Origin: Lachnospiraceae bacterium
Lineage (GTDB): Bacteria > Bacillota > Clostridia > Lachnospirales > Lachnospiraceae
Direction of reading: 5' to 3'
NCBI GenBank assembly: GCA_017442865.1
Contig: JAFRXK010000027.1
Coordinates: 1 to 34,252 of the forward strand
Length of the DNA stretch: 34,252 nt
Shown: positions 16,927 to 24,346 of the stretch, in pieces
Numbering within the stretch: the first letter of the stretch is position 1
How the letters are laid out: the number at the start of each line of letters is the position of its first letter
Program-made: the position numbers and the translations under genes
Notes under the pieces: model-generated
Seen by the model: only the letters and a program-made list of their open reading frames with translations
Database searches by the model: none
Told to the model about the DNA's origin: nothing

Positions 16927-17727
16927 TTGAAAGATAATTGTCTTCGTAAATTACTTGAGGAGTGTACAATATTTGGAATAAATCCCGTCGGAACACAACT
17001 AAGTCTTTTATGTTGCAATGTGTGTAAGAAAATTGAAAGACATGAGGAATTAAATAAGTATGAAGAACTATATGTTTTTCCATTATTGTTATCATACAGA
17101 AAAGAAGAGTCTTCTTTTTTGAGAGCCTTTGGAAGTACTATGATGGAACACACAGCAGAAAAATTTGAAAATACTGATATTGCGCAGGTTCATGAATTTT
17201 TGTCATTATTATCAAGAGTATCAAAAGGTAAATATAGCTATTCGTGTAATGATTTGCTTAAAATGTCGGAAGGTTCTTATTGCCATGTCATTGCAAGGCT
17301 TTATTGGTCTGAAAAATATGATTTAATGAGAATTTTTGCAATTCAATATATCTTTAATAATTCAAAGATTTCTGGCAGTAATGTGCGTGATAATTGGTAT
17401 CATAAAGATGAAAAAGAACCATTTTTTGTTATTGGAGTGGGGTTAGATGAAGGAATAACAGAAAGTATAACTTTGAATTTATTAGATGGACAGGAAAAAT
17501 TTTCTGACGCATATTTTTTTGAAATGAAATTTGTAGATAAACTCATTGATACATTCAAATTTGAACGTAAAGAATTTTTTGGAAAGGCTTTTCAGCATGA
17601 TTGCTTAGAATTTTTGAATGAAGCAACAAAGAAGATTGACTATTGCGATTTTTATGATATTTTAACATTATCAGATCAACAGAAGTGGAAGGATGTTTTT
17701 TCGATACTGAAAAAATACGAGAGTTAA
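16927..17727 (+). CDS. hypothetical protein
   Basis: A 266-residue protein I do not recognise. It is Cys-rich near the N-terminus (CCNVCKKIERHEE, a CCxxC group), otherwise helical, with no membrane segment. The C-terminal half has Phe-rich blocks (KFERKEFFGKAFQHDC) and ends in DQQKWKDVFSILKKYES. Start choice: GGAGGA (16915-16920) is 6 bases from TTG 16927, a good distance, while ATG 16921 touches it and ATG 16897 has no ribosome site. Low GC and isolation suggest horizontally acquired DNA. Confidence 0.7.
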   Translation: MKDNCLRKLLEECTIFGINPVGTQLSLLCCNVCKKIERHEELNKYEELYVFPLLLSYRKEESSFLRAFGSTMMEHTAEKFENTDIAQVHEFLSLLSRVSKGKYSYSCNDLLKMSEGSYCHVIARLYWSEKYDLMRIFAIQYIFNNSKISGSNVRDNWYHKDEKEPFFVIGVGLDEGITESITLNLLDGQEKFSDAYFFEMKFVDKLIDTFKFERKEFFGKAFQHDCLEFLNEATKKIDYCDFYDILTLSDQQKWKDVFSILKKYES

Positions 17728-17984
17728 ATAGTATGAAAGATAGTAAAATTAGCCAAAATCATAAATTAGACACAAAAAGAAAGATCACATAGTGAACCAA
17801 TCATGAGGTGTTCAAACATAAAAAATAGGTGTATCTGAGCAACAGTAAAAATCGTGTGGTGCTTTTGATATGGATGTTGGGATGATTTAATAATTTAACC
17901 TATTGCAACATGAAACTCTGAAAGTTGAAAACACTTTCATCAATAGTTATACTGCAAGCCAATGGCGTGGGAATGGAGGTTAAT

Positions 17985-18584
17985 ATGTCAGTAGAAATGT
18001 TATCAAAAACTCAAGAAATTAGTATCGCAAACGCATTAAAAGAGCTTTATTATGACTCTATTATAGAAGGCCAATTCCATGATGATTCGGAGTTGTTTTA
18101 TGATATTGAGTCATTAGTTGAGCAGAGTATGAAAAGACAGAACGAAGCAATAACTGATGCTGGTGGAATTTCGCTGAGATTTTCAAACACAAAGGAATTG
18201 GCAAATGCTTTCTTGGACAAATATCGAAAATGTATTATTACGACAGAAAACTTTGCGTATGAAATAAACGATCGCTTTGGATATACCATTGATTTGGCTA
18301 GTGTTATTGGACCATATTTCCTTTATCAGGCAGGAGTTACTGATGAGACTATTTCTTTTTACCTTGCTCTCGGTTTAGCAGTTGCAAATGTCATTTGTGA
18401 TTCACTAGCTTCAAAAAAAAAGGCAAGAAATGAGATTATGGATGAAAAAAGAATTAATGTAATATGTACCGAGCTCACCAAGTTATTAGTACTATCAAAA
18501 GCTAATGCGGATGAAAAAGATCAAAAAGCAATAAACAAAAGTATAGAGGAAATAGGGAAAGTAACAAGTATAGAGAATAACTAG
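17985..18584 (+). CDS. hypothetical protein with hydrophobic central segment
   Basis: A 199-residue protein of unknown family. Residues ~1-100 are acidic and helical (ISIANALKELYYDSIIEGQF). Residues ~105-145 are hydrophobic (IDLASVIGPYFLYQAG, then ISFYLALGLAVANVICDSLA) and may form one or two membrane helices or a membrane-active hairpin. The last ~50 residues are charged and helical. ATGGAGG lies 6 bases before the ATG at 17985; a longer frame from 17925 lacks a ribosome site. The helix-hydrophobic-helix layout is seen in some toxins and phage proteins, but no motif supports a specific call. Confidence 0.72.
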   Translation: MSVEMLSKTQEISIANALKELYYDSIIEGQFHDDSELFYDIESLVEQSMKRQNEAITDAGGISLRFSNTKELANAFLDKYRKCIITTENFAYEINDRFGYTIDLASVIGPYFLYQAGVTDETISFYLALGLAVANVICDSLASKKKARNEIMDEKRINVICTELTKLLVLSKANADEKDQKAINKSIEEIGKVTSIENN

Positions 18585-18592
18585 CTTATACT

Positions 18593-18742
18593 GAAGCATA
18601 TGAAGAATGTGCGAAACATCCGCATATTGATGAATCGGACTGTGTTTTATATTATACAAGTCAGTTGTTCAATGCAAAGTATGCACCATTATATAGCAGA
18701 TGGCTAAGTGACATGACTTACAATTTAAAGCAGTCCTTCTGA
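18593..18742 (+). pseudogene. fragment of YoaP-domain acetyltransferase, paralogue of 29286-30032
   Basis: The frame EAYEECAKHPHIDESDCVLY, YTSQLFNAKYAPL and later DMTYNLKQ matches ECARHPHIDEDGYVLYYTSQ, CPFNAKYVP and DNGITFKAI of the intact gene at 29286. A 3-base deletion turned TGCCCG into TTG, removing the Cys-Pro of SQCPF. The GNAT half is absent and a stop follows QSF. The DNA itself is similar (for example GCATATTGATGAA against GCACATTGATGAA), so this looks like an old partial duplication or a decayed acquired relative. Confidence 0.8.
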
Positions 18743-18786
18743 CAAGTGAAAAGATGTAAAAATGTAAAAATGTACTGATGTCTATC

Positions 18787-18930
18787 GCGCTACAGAAAAC
18801 TGTGAGGTCTGCGACAGGTGGAGAGCGTGCAGTGTCTCATCTTTTCATTGCCTTAAACGACGAAAACAACCCTCCGAGTCATCATATCAGTATATTGGAG
18901 GGGTGTTACTATTGGGTTAATATATTATTT
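18787..18930 (+). ncRNA. putative structured RNA element, copy A
   Basis: Shares with copy B (20112-20202) the string AAAACYTGTGAGGTYTGCGA followed by C, a GG-rich GGAGA and, after a second stem, TAAACG. Hairpin 1 pairs CAGA...CT with AG..TCTG around GTG. Hairpin 2 pairs GAGA with TCTC (18822-18838 region). It ends in CAACCCTCC paired with GGAGGGGTG (about 18868-18907). No open reading frame fits. The RNA family is unknown to me. Confidence 0.45.
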
Positions 18931-19004
18931 GCAATTTATTACTGCGTTTTTTGCTGTAATACTACATTTGTTATGATATACTATTACTATAAGGATGGAT
19001 TCTA

Positions 19005-19489
19005 ATGGATACTTATAGTGTTAAGGGAATAGCTGATATGTTAAATACAAATCCAGAAATGGTGTGAGATGGATTCGCTTAGGTAGGCTTGAAGCGATTC
19101 AAGAATCCAAAAAAGGCGGAAATGTAGTAACAAAATCTTTGCTTGATGTTTTTCTTAAAACTTCTCCGAAATACGTGGGAAATGCTGCAGGATTACTGGA
19201 ACCAACTGTTGGAATTACTACTGCAACAGTTGCGATTGTTGGAGGGATTCTTGTTCAACAATTAATAAAGAACGATGGACTTAAGAATGCTCAAGTGAAT
19301 ACTTCAGAGATTCGTAAACTACTGTTAGCCAATATAAAATCTTCTAAAGAAAATATCGCAAGAAAGAGGATGAGAATAATGCATCTTCAAGAAGAGATTG
19401 AAGACGAGTAACACCATGTTATCAAATCTGAAAAGCTTATAAAAGAACTCGATGAAAAGGTTCGAGGTCAAGGTGATTATAAGGAATAG
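19005..19489 (+). pseudogene. broken HTH (excisionase/MerR-like) protein with coiled tail
   Basis: ATG 19005 (AAGGATGG upstream) begins MDTYSVKGIADMLNTNPEMV and hits TGA at 19065. One frame over, RWIRLGRLEAIQESKKGGNV continues the same HTH, so a base was lost around 19065. The second part reads on through LTSPKYVG-like linker and a membrane-like GITTATVAIVGGILVQQLI, to a TAA at 19409, after which the same frame continues HHVIKSEKLIKELDEKVRGQ to TAG 19487-19489. Thus one frameshift and one premature stop. The intact family would be an HTH DNA-binding protein with a C-terminal helical tail. Confidence 0.75.
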
Positions 19490-19502
19490 TATTGCACTGG
19501 CA

Positions 19503-19531
19503 TTGACTTATTACAGTAGATACGATATTGT
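19503..19531 (+). promoter_or_regulatory. predicted promoter of small gene 19556
   Basis: TTGACT (19503-19508), 17 bases, TATTGT (19526-19531). The ribosome site and start of the 69-residue gene follow within 25 bases. Confidence 0.5.
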
Positions 19532-19555
19532 AAATTTATAATGGAGGGAAAAGAA

Positions 19556-19765
19556 ATGCTTGTATTGGGAATTAACAAAATCTTGAATTGGTGTCAAATC
19601 ATTTCTGGGGGACGAACATATACTTGTCCCACGAAATTGATAGATGGAAAATTGTTTTTCCGCTTCAAAAAAGAATGGTACAGTGTGGCAGAGTTTGTTT
19701 CTGACCATGCTGAGGAACTTGTTTCAGAAGGCGGTAAGGTTATCTCTCGCCCATTCAAAAAATAA
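19556..19765 (+). CDS. small hypothetical protein, 69 residues
   Basis: MLVLGINKILNWCQIISGGR, then a compact beta-rich body with two Cys (W-C-Q, Y-T-C-P) and the end VISRPFKK. It has no membrane segment. GGAGGGAAAAGAA precedes the ATG at 19556; an upstream ATG at 19541 lies in the ribosome site itself. The following remnant (zinc-ribbon) starts 15 bases after its stop with its own GGGAGG, so the two probably formed an operon. Function unknown. Confidence 0.65.
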   Translation: MLVLGINKILNWCQIISGGRTYTCPTKLIDGKLFFRFKKEWYSVAEFVSDHAEELVSEGGKVISRPFKK

Positions 19766-19780
19766 CGGGAGGTAATTGTT

Positions 19781-19973
19781 ATGAGAGGCGCAAATTGCTG
19801 AAATGAAGATGAGAATACTCTGTGGGATGAATGGGATACGATTTACTGTTCCATTTGTGCTCATAAAATAAGAATATCTGACGGAGAAGAGGATTTGCTT
19901 GAATGCCTCACTGCCATGAGATGAGAGATAGTAAAGCTTATTATTGCAGACACTGCAATATGCAGTTCTAACA
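19781..19973 (+). pseudogene. broken small zinc-ribbon protein
   Basis: GGGAGG precedes ATG 19781. The frame MRGANC, TGA, NEDENTLWDEWDTIYCSICA, HKIRISDGEEDLLECLTAMR then ends at TGA, while the next frame reads RDSKAYYCRHCNMQF to TAA 19971-19973. Joined, the halves give a CxxC...CxxC zinc ribbon of about 63 residues. The in-frame TGA after six codons and the later frameshift both argue for decay. Confidence 0.65.
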
Positions 19974-20111
19974 AAAGAGGGATAATATAATTAGATTAAA
20001 CAGTTATTCATATTTTTGTATCAACTAGACATACTTGTATATACTACAATAACTGTAATTATTACTTGTCATTTAGCTTATAGTTGAGTAAGATAAATCC
20101 AGTAATTGCGT

Positions 20112-20202
20112 TGCAAAAACCTGTGAGGTTTGCGACTGGGGGAGAACTTGTTGGGTTCCTCTTTATATAACTCCTTGTCATAAACGGCAGGGAGTTTTTT
20201 AT
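20112..20202 (+). ncRNA. putative structured RNA element, copy B, with terminator
   Basis: GCAAAAACCT-GTG-AGGTTTGC forms a near-perfect hairpin where copy A has CAGA/TCTG, a sign of compensating changes. A second stem pairs GAAC with GTTC around 20138-20155. It ends in a full intrinsic terminator: AACTCCTTGTC (20169-20179) pairs with GGCAGGGAGTT (20186-20196) and is followed by TTTTT. This means it is probably transcribed left to right. Confidence 0.5.
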
Positions 20203-20258
20203 TGGATTTATATATTACAATAGCATAGCCAAAACAAAACCGATACAATACATTTTCC

Positions 20259-20303
20259 AAAAGCTAAGCGGGAAACACTAATTGCTTCCTGTTTAGCTTT
20301 TTC
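20259..20303. terminator. second hairpin, possible bidirectional terminator
   Basis: AAAGCTAAGCGGGAA (20260-20274) pairs with TTCCTGTTTAGCTTT (20286-20300) across 15 bp with two wobbles, and TTTT follows. It isolates the XRE regulator promoter from upstream transcription. Confidence 0.7.
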
Positions 20304-20322
20304 GGTTTGTGAGATTTGTGTA

Positions 20323-20384
20323 TTGAAGTTGTTATTACAATATGATACAATGAATTTATAAAAGTGAAATTCATAAAAATGAAT
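20323..20384 (+). promoter_or_regulatory. promoter and operator-like palindromes of XRE regulator
   Basis: TTGAAG (20323-20328), 17 bases, TACAAT (20346-20351). Directly after the -10 box lie two overlapping inverted repeats: TGAATTT...AAATTCA (20351-20373) and ATTCAT-AAAA-ATGAAT (20369-20384). Such an arrangement fits self-repression by the downstream regulator; binding is inferred. Confidence 0.6.
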
Positions 20385-20406
20385 GTGTGCGTAGTGAGGG
20401 GATTAG

Positions 20407-20769
20407 ATGACTATTAGTGAAAGAATTTTAAAGGTACTAAAGGAAAGAAATATGACACAGGCGGAATTTGCCAAGCAGATAGGAATTGCAACCAGTACCA
20501 TAAGCGAATGGAAAAAGAAAGGGACAAATCCTTCTGCAGATAAGCTTATGGATATTTGCAATGTGCTTCAGATTACACCTGAGCAGCTTCTTACCGGAGT
20601 TGGCATAGAAGATGAAGAGGCAATTGCTGCCGCCAGCCCGGTGAGCCGCTTTACACCTTTGGAGATTAAGATGATTGAAGATTATCACAGTCTTAAGGAG
20701 GAACAGAAGAAAAGACTTATTGCTTATCTGGAGGCATTGAAAAAGATAGAAAGGCTTGAGGAGATGTAG
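20407..20769 (+). CDS. XRE/Cro-family transcriptional regulator
   Basis: A 120-residue DNA-binding protein. Residues ~3-62 are a classic lambda-Cro HTH: RILKVLKERNMTQAEFAKQI, then GIATSTISEWKKKGTNPSAD with the recognition helix in TSTISEWKK. The C-terminal ~45 residues form a charged helix (IKMIEDYHSLKEEQKKRLIA) that probably dimerises. GTGAGGGGA lies upstream of the ATG. It has its own promoter with palindromes and is followed by a weak hairpin (TAAAGTC/GACTTTA, 20774-20796) and recombinase scraps. It may be a phage or mobile-element repressor. Confidence 0.88.
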   Translation: MTISERILKVLKERNMTQAEFAKQIGIATSTISEWKKKGTNPSADKLMDICNVLQITPEQLLTGVGIEDEEAIAAASPVSRFTPLEIKMIEDYHSLKEEQKKRLIAYLEALKKIERLEEM

Positions 20770-20811
20770 TATTTAAAGTCGAAAAACTTGACTTTATAGT
20801 GTTTTTTATAA

Positions 20812-20862
20812 AAGACCGGGCAGAGAATCCAGGAGCAGTTGGTCTTTTGACTAAAGCAGGTC
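20812..20862 (+). pseudogene. small fragment of serine recombinase
   Basis: The DNA GACCGGGCAGAGAATCCAGG (from 20814) repeats almost exactly at about 21976, where it follows recombinase sequence. It encodes KDRAENPGAV. Only this short piece is visible here, upstream of the KilA-N gene. Confidence 0.4.
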
Positions 20863-20969
20863 TTTATGGCGGTGGAATTAAGTTCCTTAGTGAGATTTAT
20901 GGACGAATAATTCGATTATCCAACACTGTAGAATGGATGGTGTTGACTGAAAAAAGTTTGGAGGTATAT

Positions 20970-21833
20970 ATGACAAATAAGAATAGAATTATAACAGTAC
21001 AGGATATTCCGATAACTGTTTCAATGGCTGATGAGGAAGATTATATTTGTATTACAGACATGGCAGCAGCTAAATCAGATAATTCAAGATCGGCTGATGT
21101 TATACGTAATTGGCTACGTAATAGGTCAACGCTGGAGTTTTTGTCTACATGGGAAGAAATGTATAATTCAAATTTTAAAGTGTTCGAATCTGAACACTTT
21201 AAAAAAGATGTCGGATTGGTAACGTTTACTCCGAGCGTTTCTGAATGGGTTGAAAAAACAGATGCAATAGGATTGTTTGTTAAAAAGGGAAGATATGGAG
21301 GAACCTATGCGCATAAAGATATTGCTTTCGAATTTGCATCTGCAATTAGTCCTGTTTTTAAGCTTTATCTGATCAGAGAGTTTCAACGGTTAAAAACTAA
21401 GGAGAACGATTTAAGGAAAATTGAGTGGGATGCAAAGAGATTCCTTTCAAAGAATAATTATCTGATACAGACCAATGCAGTAAAGAATTACATTATCCCT
21501 GTTTGTAACTATAGAGAAGATCTTCAATGGCTGTCATATGCAGAGGAAGCAGATATTCTTAATGTTGCTCTTTTCGGATTTACTGCAAAAGCTTGGCGGG
21601 ATGCAAATCCGGAGCTTGCGAAAAAAAGCAATGTTCGGGACTTCGCTACCATTAATGAACTTACTGTTCTTTCAAACCTAGAGAGCCACAATGCACAGAT
21701 GATCCGTGAAGGCAAGGATAAAGCTGAACGTTTCAAGATTTTGAAGGAAATTGCAGGATATCAGATTAGAATTTTAGGTGAAGCTGAAAACATTAGTAAG
21801 CAAATAGAGGATAGTGGACAAGATGGTCATTAA
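20970..21833 (+). CDS. KilA-N domain protein (phage antirepressor-like)
   Basis: A 287-residue protein. Residues ~20-125 form a KilA-N DNA-binding domain: DYICITDMAAAK, then NWLRNRSTLEFLSTWEEMYN, and the closing KGRYGGTYAHKDIAFEFASA with FKLYLIREFQRLK. The C-terminal half is helical (AEEADILNVALFGFTAKAWR) and resembles domains found beside KilA-N in Firmicutes prophages. KilA-N proteins are usually phage or mobile-element products acting in gene control or as antirepressors. TTTGGAGG lies 7 bases before the ATG at 20970, and a longer frame from 20799 runs into recombinase debris. It follows the XRE gene on the same strand. Confidence 0.85.
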   Translation: MTNKNRIITVQDIPITVSMADEEDYICITDMAAAKSDNSRSADVIRNWLRNRSTLEFLSTWEEMYNSNFKVFESEHFKKDVGLVTFTPSVSEWVEKTDAIGLFVKKGRYGGTYAHKDIAFEFASAISPVFKLYLIREFQRLKTKENDLRKIEWDAKRFLSKNNYLIQTNAVKNYIIPVCNYREDLQWLSYAEEADILNVALFGFTAKAWRDANPELAKKSNVRDFATINELTVLSNLESHNAQMIREGKDKAERFKILKEIAGYQIRILGEAENISKQIEDSGQDGH

Positions 21834-21845
21834 AGAAAAAGTCAA

Positions 21846-22015
21846 ATGCTACACATACAACTAAGTATCCACAGCCATTCAGGTGGATGGATACAGCCTG
21901 GATGCGCAGCGGGAAGCGATTTGGAAACAATACGGCGGATGTGCTCAGCTCTCAGCGGCTGATGCAGGATAAGGACCGGACAGAGAATCCAGGAGCAATC
22001 GTTAATTGAGTTCAT
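21846..22015 (+). pseudogene. serine recombinase remnant (resolvase N-terminus)
   Basis: One frame reads Y N stop V S T A I Q V D G Y S L D A Q R E A I, the canonical 'Y-R-VST-EQ--GYSLDAQ--AI' N-terminus of a large serine recombinase, with the codon before V-S-T changed to TAA. After a frame change, RLMQDKDRTENPGAIVN resembles the later 'R-LM-DIK---ENP--V' segment. The catalytic core between is lost. This marks a dead integrative element. Confidence 0.7.
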
Positions 22016-22125
22016 TACCCAAAATCAAAGCGTATGTTACCCGACGGAAATCGGTATTGTACCGACAGAAACGGAATGGAACAGAGAGAATTAATGCCCC
22101 ATAGATATACAAGAGAAATACATAG

Positions 22126-22170
22126 TTAACGTTGCATATTTTTAAAAACAAGAGGAAATTGCAACGTTAA
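22126..22170. repeat. perfect 11-bp inverted repeat
   Basis: TTAACGTTGCA (22126-22136) and TGCAACGTTAA (22160-22170) are separated by 23 AT-rich bases. It lies between the recombinase remnant and the AAA ATPase remnant and could be an operator or an element end. Confidence 0.8.
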
Positions 22171-22224
22171 ATTGCGCTTGGTAGTTAAATATGATATGCT
22201 TGTCTTGAGAAAAGGTAACATAAA

Positions 22225-22390
22225 GTGTATAGAATTGTTTGTAAGAGAAAAGTGTTTGAAAAGAATCAGAGGATTTTATAACAGTGAAGATATTATTAAA
22301 GTTATTACCTGTGTAAGACGGTGTGGGAAATCCAGCATTATGGAAATCATCGCTAAAGAGCTACGTGAAACAGGGATTAGGGTCTAATTC
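22225..22390 (+). pseudogene. N-terminal fragment of AAA-family ATPase
   Basis: The frame EKCLKRIRGFYNSEDIIKVI, then TCVRRCGKSSIMEIIAKELR matches the start of the ATPase/DUF4143 family, whose P-loop reads TGVRRCGKSS-ME. The first P-loop Gly is changed to Cys. The frame ends at a TAA about 15 residues after the P-loop; later codons (about 22420-22470, AYYVNMMKFMGGENMF) are scraps. Normal members have about 400 residues, so this is a dead remnant. Confidence 0.7.
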
Positions 22391-22544
22391 ATATTTGTTG
22401 AGCGGTGAGCTGGCCACGAAGCTTACTATGTAAATATGATGAAATTTATGGGTGGAGAGAATATGTTTTAAGAATTCAATTAAGTTTTTTATAAAAATGA
22501 GGTAGTAAGATTGACACTACCTAAGAAAAAGAAAGGGATTTACT

Positions 22545-23630
22545 ATGGGAAAATATACTGATTTAGAGCAGGCGCTTAGTGACCCGTCACTCGCCATTAT
22601 AACCGACAACATAACCACACAGAAGGAGCTTAACAGAGTCTACGTCAAGTATAGAGTCCTTCCGAGAAAGCTGAAGCGGTTTTCTAACTATTACTCAAAT
22701 GTGTTTTTGGGGCATAGTGTGACAGAGATGTATGTACTTATGAAAGAAAAGCTGGATGATGGCAGCGACATCTTTCAAGACTTGCATTTGCCGAGCGATA
22801 AATACGTGCTTTCAGAGCCGGATCTTTATTACAAGGAAGATAGCTTCAATTCAGGTGATACAAATATTTGCTTTATTCTCGGTCATTCGGGAAGCGGAAA
22901 GTCGATGATGGCAAGAACACTTGAGGGAGACGATATAGACCATATCGAGCTTGATGACTTGCTTCTTACCAAGGACCATTTTACAATGGATGAGCTGAAG
23001 GATTATTCTGATATGTTCTACAGCTTCTTTACCGGCGAGGGATCTAAATATTATATCGGCATTGATGAGAGAGACAGTATTCCAAAAGAAGAATACGAAG
23101 ACAAGGTATTTATAGACTTTGTTAAGTTTGCGATGGATTATTCAAAACAGCACAGGGAAAAGAAATATATCATAGAAGGAATCTGGATTTATCTTTATTT
23201 TGATGACCCTTCCATATTTGAGGATTATGCGGTATTCATCAAGGGAACGTCTTTTCTTAAGTCCAAAATCCGTGCGACAAAGAGAGAGCTGCAGAGAGAC
23301 AAGAAGGCCCTGCAGGAAAGAAAGCAGATGTTTGGAAGAGAAGTCAGAAACTATTTACTGGATGAGGACAAGATTGACTTATATCGCCGCTTTTTTGGCG
23401 AAAGTCCATACACAATTTTCAGAGAAGAGACAAACGAGGCTGATAAACAATCCGAAGCTGTAATAAACGAGCTGAACGGCATTGACAGATGTTTCGTAAA
23501 TAATGACACAGACGGCATCCGTGAGATTATGAAAAAGGCTGAAGAAAATGCCGAATTATCCAACTGGAACAAACTGAGAATTATCAATGAATGCAAATTA
23601 GCATTATTGGATCTCTGCATAAAAATCTGA
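22545..23630 (+). CDS. P-loop NTPase/kinase-like protein
   Basis: A 361-residue cytoplasmic protein. The P-loop GHSGSGKSMM lies at residues ~121-130. It is followed by DHIELDDLLL, which resembles the acidic substrate site of small-molecule kinases, and by KKYIIEGIWIYLYF as a Walker B-like strand. A charged helix (RATKRELQRDKKALQERKQM) resembles a lid. The N-terminal ~110 residues carry no recognised domain, and the C-terminal tail is helical. GAAAGGGA precedes the ATG. The substrate is unknown; kinase-like is safer than AAA. Confidence 0.8.
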   Translation: MGKYTDLEQALSDPSLAIITDNITTQKELNRVYVKYRVLPRKLKRFSNYYSNVFLGHSVTEMYVLMKEKLDDGSDIFQDLHLPSDKYVLSEPDLYYKEDSFNSGDTNICFILGHSGSGKSMMARTLEGDDIDHIELDDLLLTKDHFTMDELKDYSDMFYSFFTGEGSKYYIGIDERDSIPKEEYEDKVFIDFVKFAMDYSKQHREKKYIIEGIWIYLYFDDPSIFEDYAVFIKGTSFLKSKIRATKRELQRDKKALQERKQMFGREVRNYLLDEDKIDLYRRFFGESPYTIFREETNEADKQSEAVINELNGIDRCFVNNDTDGIREIMKKAEENAELSNWNKLRIINECKLALLDLCIKI

Positions 23631-23689
23631 CATGAATGAAAGGCGTTTGCTTGTTGCTTCGGCAGAGGATAAACGATAAGTAGAGAAAA

Positions 23690-23877
23690 ATGAAGGAAAT
23701 AACACTGGAAGAACTTAATATGCTGCCGACAGGCTCTTATGAGCTAATAGATATCAGGGATGAAGGACATATTATTTATGGAATGATTCCCGGTGCGATG
23801 CATATAAGTTTGGATGAATTCAAGGATGAAGACAATTTAAAGCTGTCGAAAATACCGATGGAAAATTATACAGTAAT
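23690..23877 (+). pseudogene. 5' half of rhodanese-like protein
   Basis: MKEITLEELNMLPTGSYELI and DIRDEGHIIYGMIPGAMHIS are the first half of a single rhodanese domain. It stops near NYTV, before the loop with the catalytic Cys (as seen in YCRSGNRS at 25174-25983), and then joins, out of frame, to a TtcA-like 3' end. Normal size would be about 100 residues. Confidence 0.75.
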
Positions 23878-24315
23878 GCAAAGAAGCTTGGCTGCAACAA
23901 GATTGCACTGGGGCATCATTATGATGACGTGATAGAGACCATTTTAATGGGAATGCTTCACGGGGCACAGATTCAGACCATGATGCCAAAGCTTCACAGC
24001 ACAAATTTTGAAGGAATGGAATTGATTCGACCTATGTATCTTGTAAGGGAAAGCGACATCTGCGCATGGAGAGATTACAACGACCTTCATTTTCTGCAGT
24101 GTGCCTGCCATTTTACCGATACATGTACGACATGTCATGAAGACGGAACGACATCATCAAAGAGGCTTGAGACTAAGAAGTTAATTGCTGCCCTGAAAAA
24201 GGACAATCCATTTGTAGAGGCAAATATATTTAAAAGCGTTGAAAATGTGAATCTCAGTACAGTTATTGCGTATAAGAAGGATGGGGTGCGTCACTGCTTT
24301 CTGGATGAGTATTGA
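23878..24315 (+). pseudogene. 3' half of TtcA/TilS-like ATP-pyrophosphatase gene
   Basis: The frame from 23878 reads AKKLGCNKIALGHHYDDVIE, which is the middle of a TtcA-type tRNA thiolation protein (usual order: PP-loop SGGKDS, CxxC, then LGHH-DD-E). It continues to FLQCACHFTDTCTTCHEDG, with Cys groups that may bind an iron-sulfur cluster or zinc, and ends HCFLDEY. The N-terminal half with the PP-loop is gone, together with the rhodanese 3' half, so one deletion probably removed both. Confidence 0.78.
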
Positions 24316-24346
24316 TGAATATAATTGAGCCAAAAATATAGAAGGA

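Noticed and set aside
19781..19801. Possible selenocysteine codon (TGA after six codons)
   Set aside because: A later frameshift is also needed to join the zinc-ribbon halves, so decay is simpler; no SECIS-like hairpin was identified.
18787..20202. Type III toxin-antitoxin RNA or known riboswitch for the duplicated element
   Set aside because: No tandem short repeats, no toxin gene of that family, and no known aptamer core was recognised.
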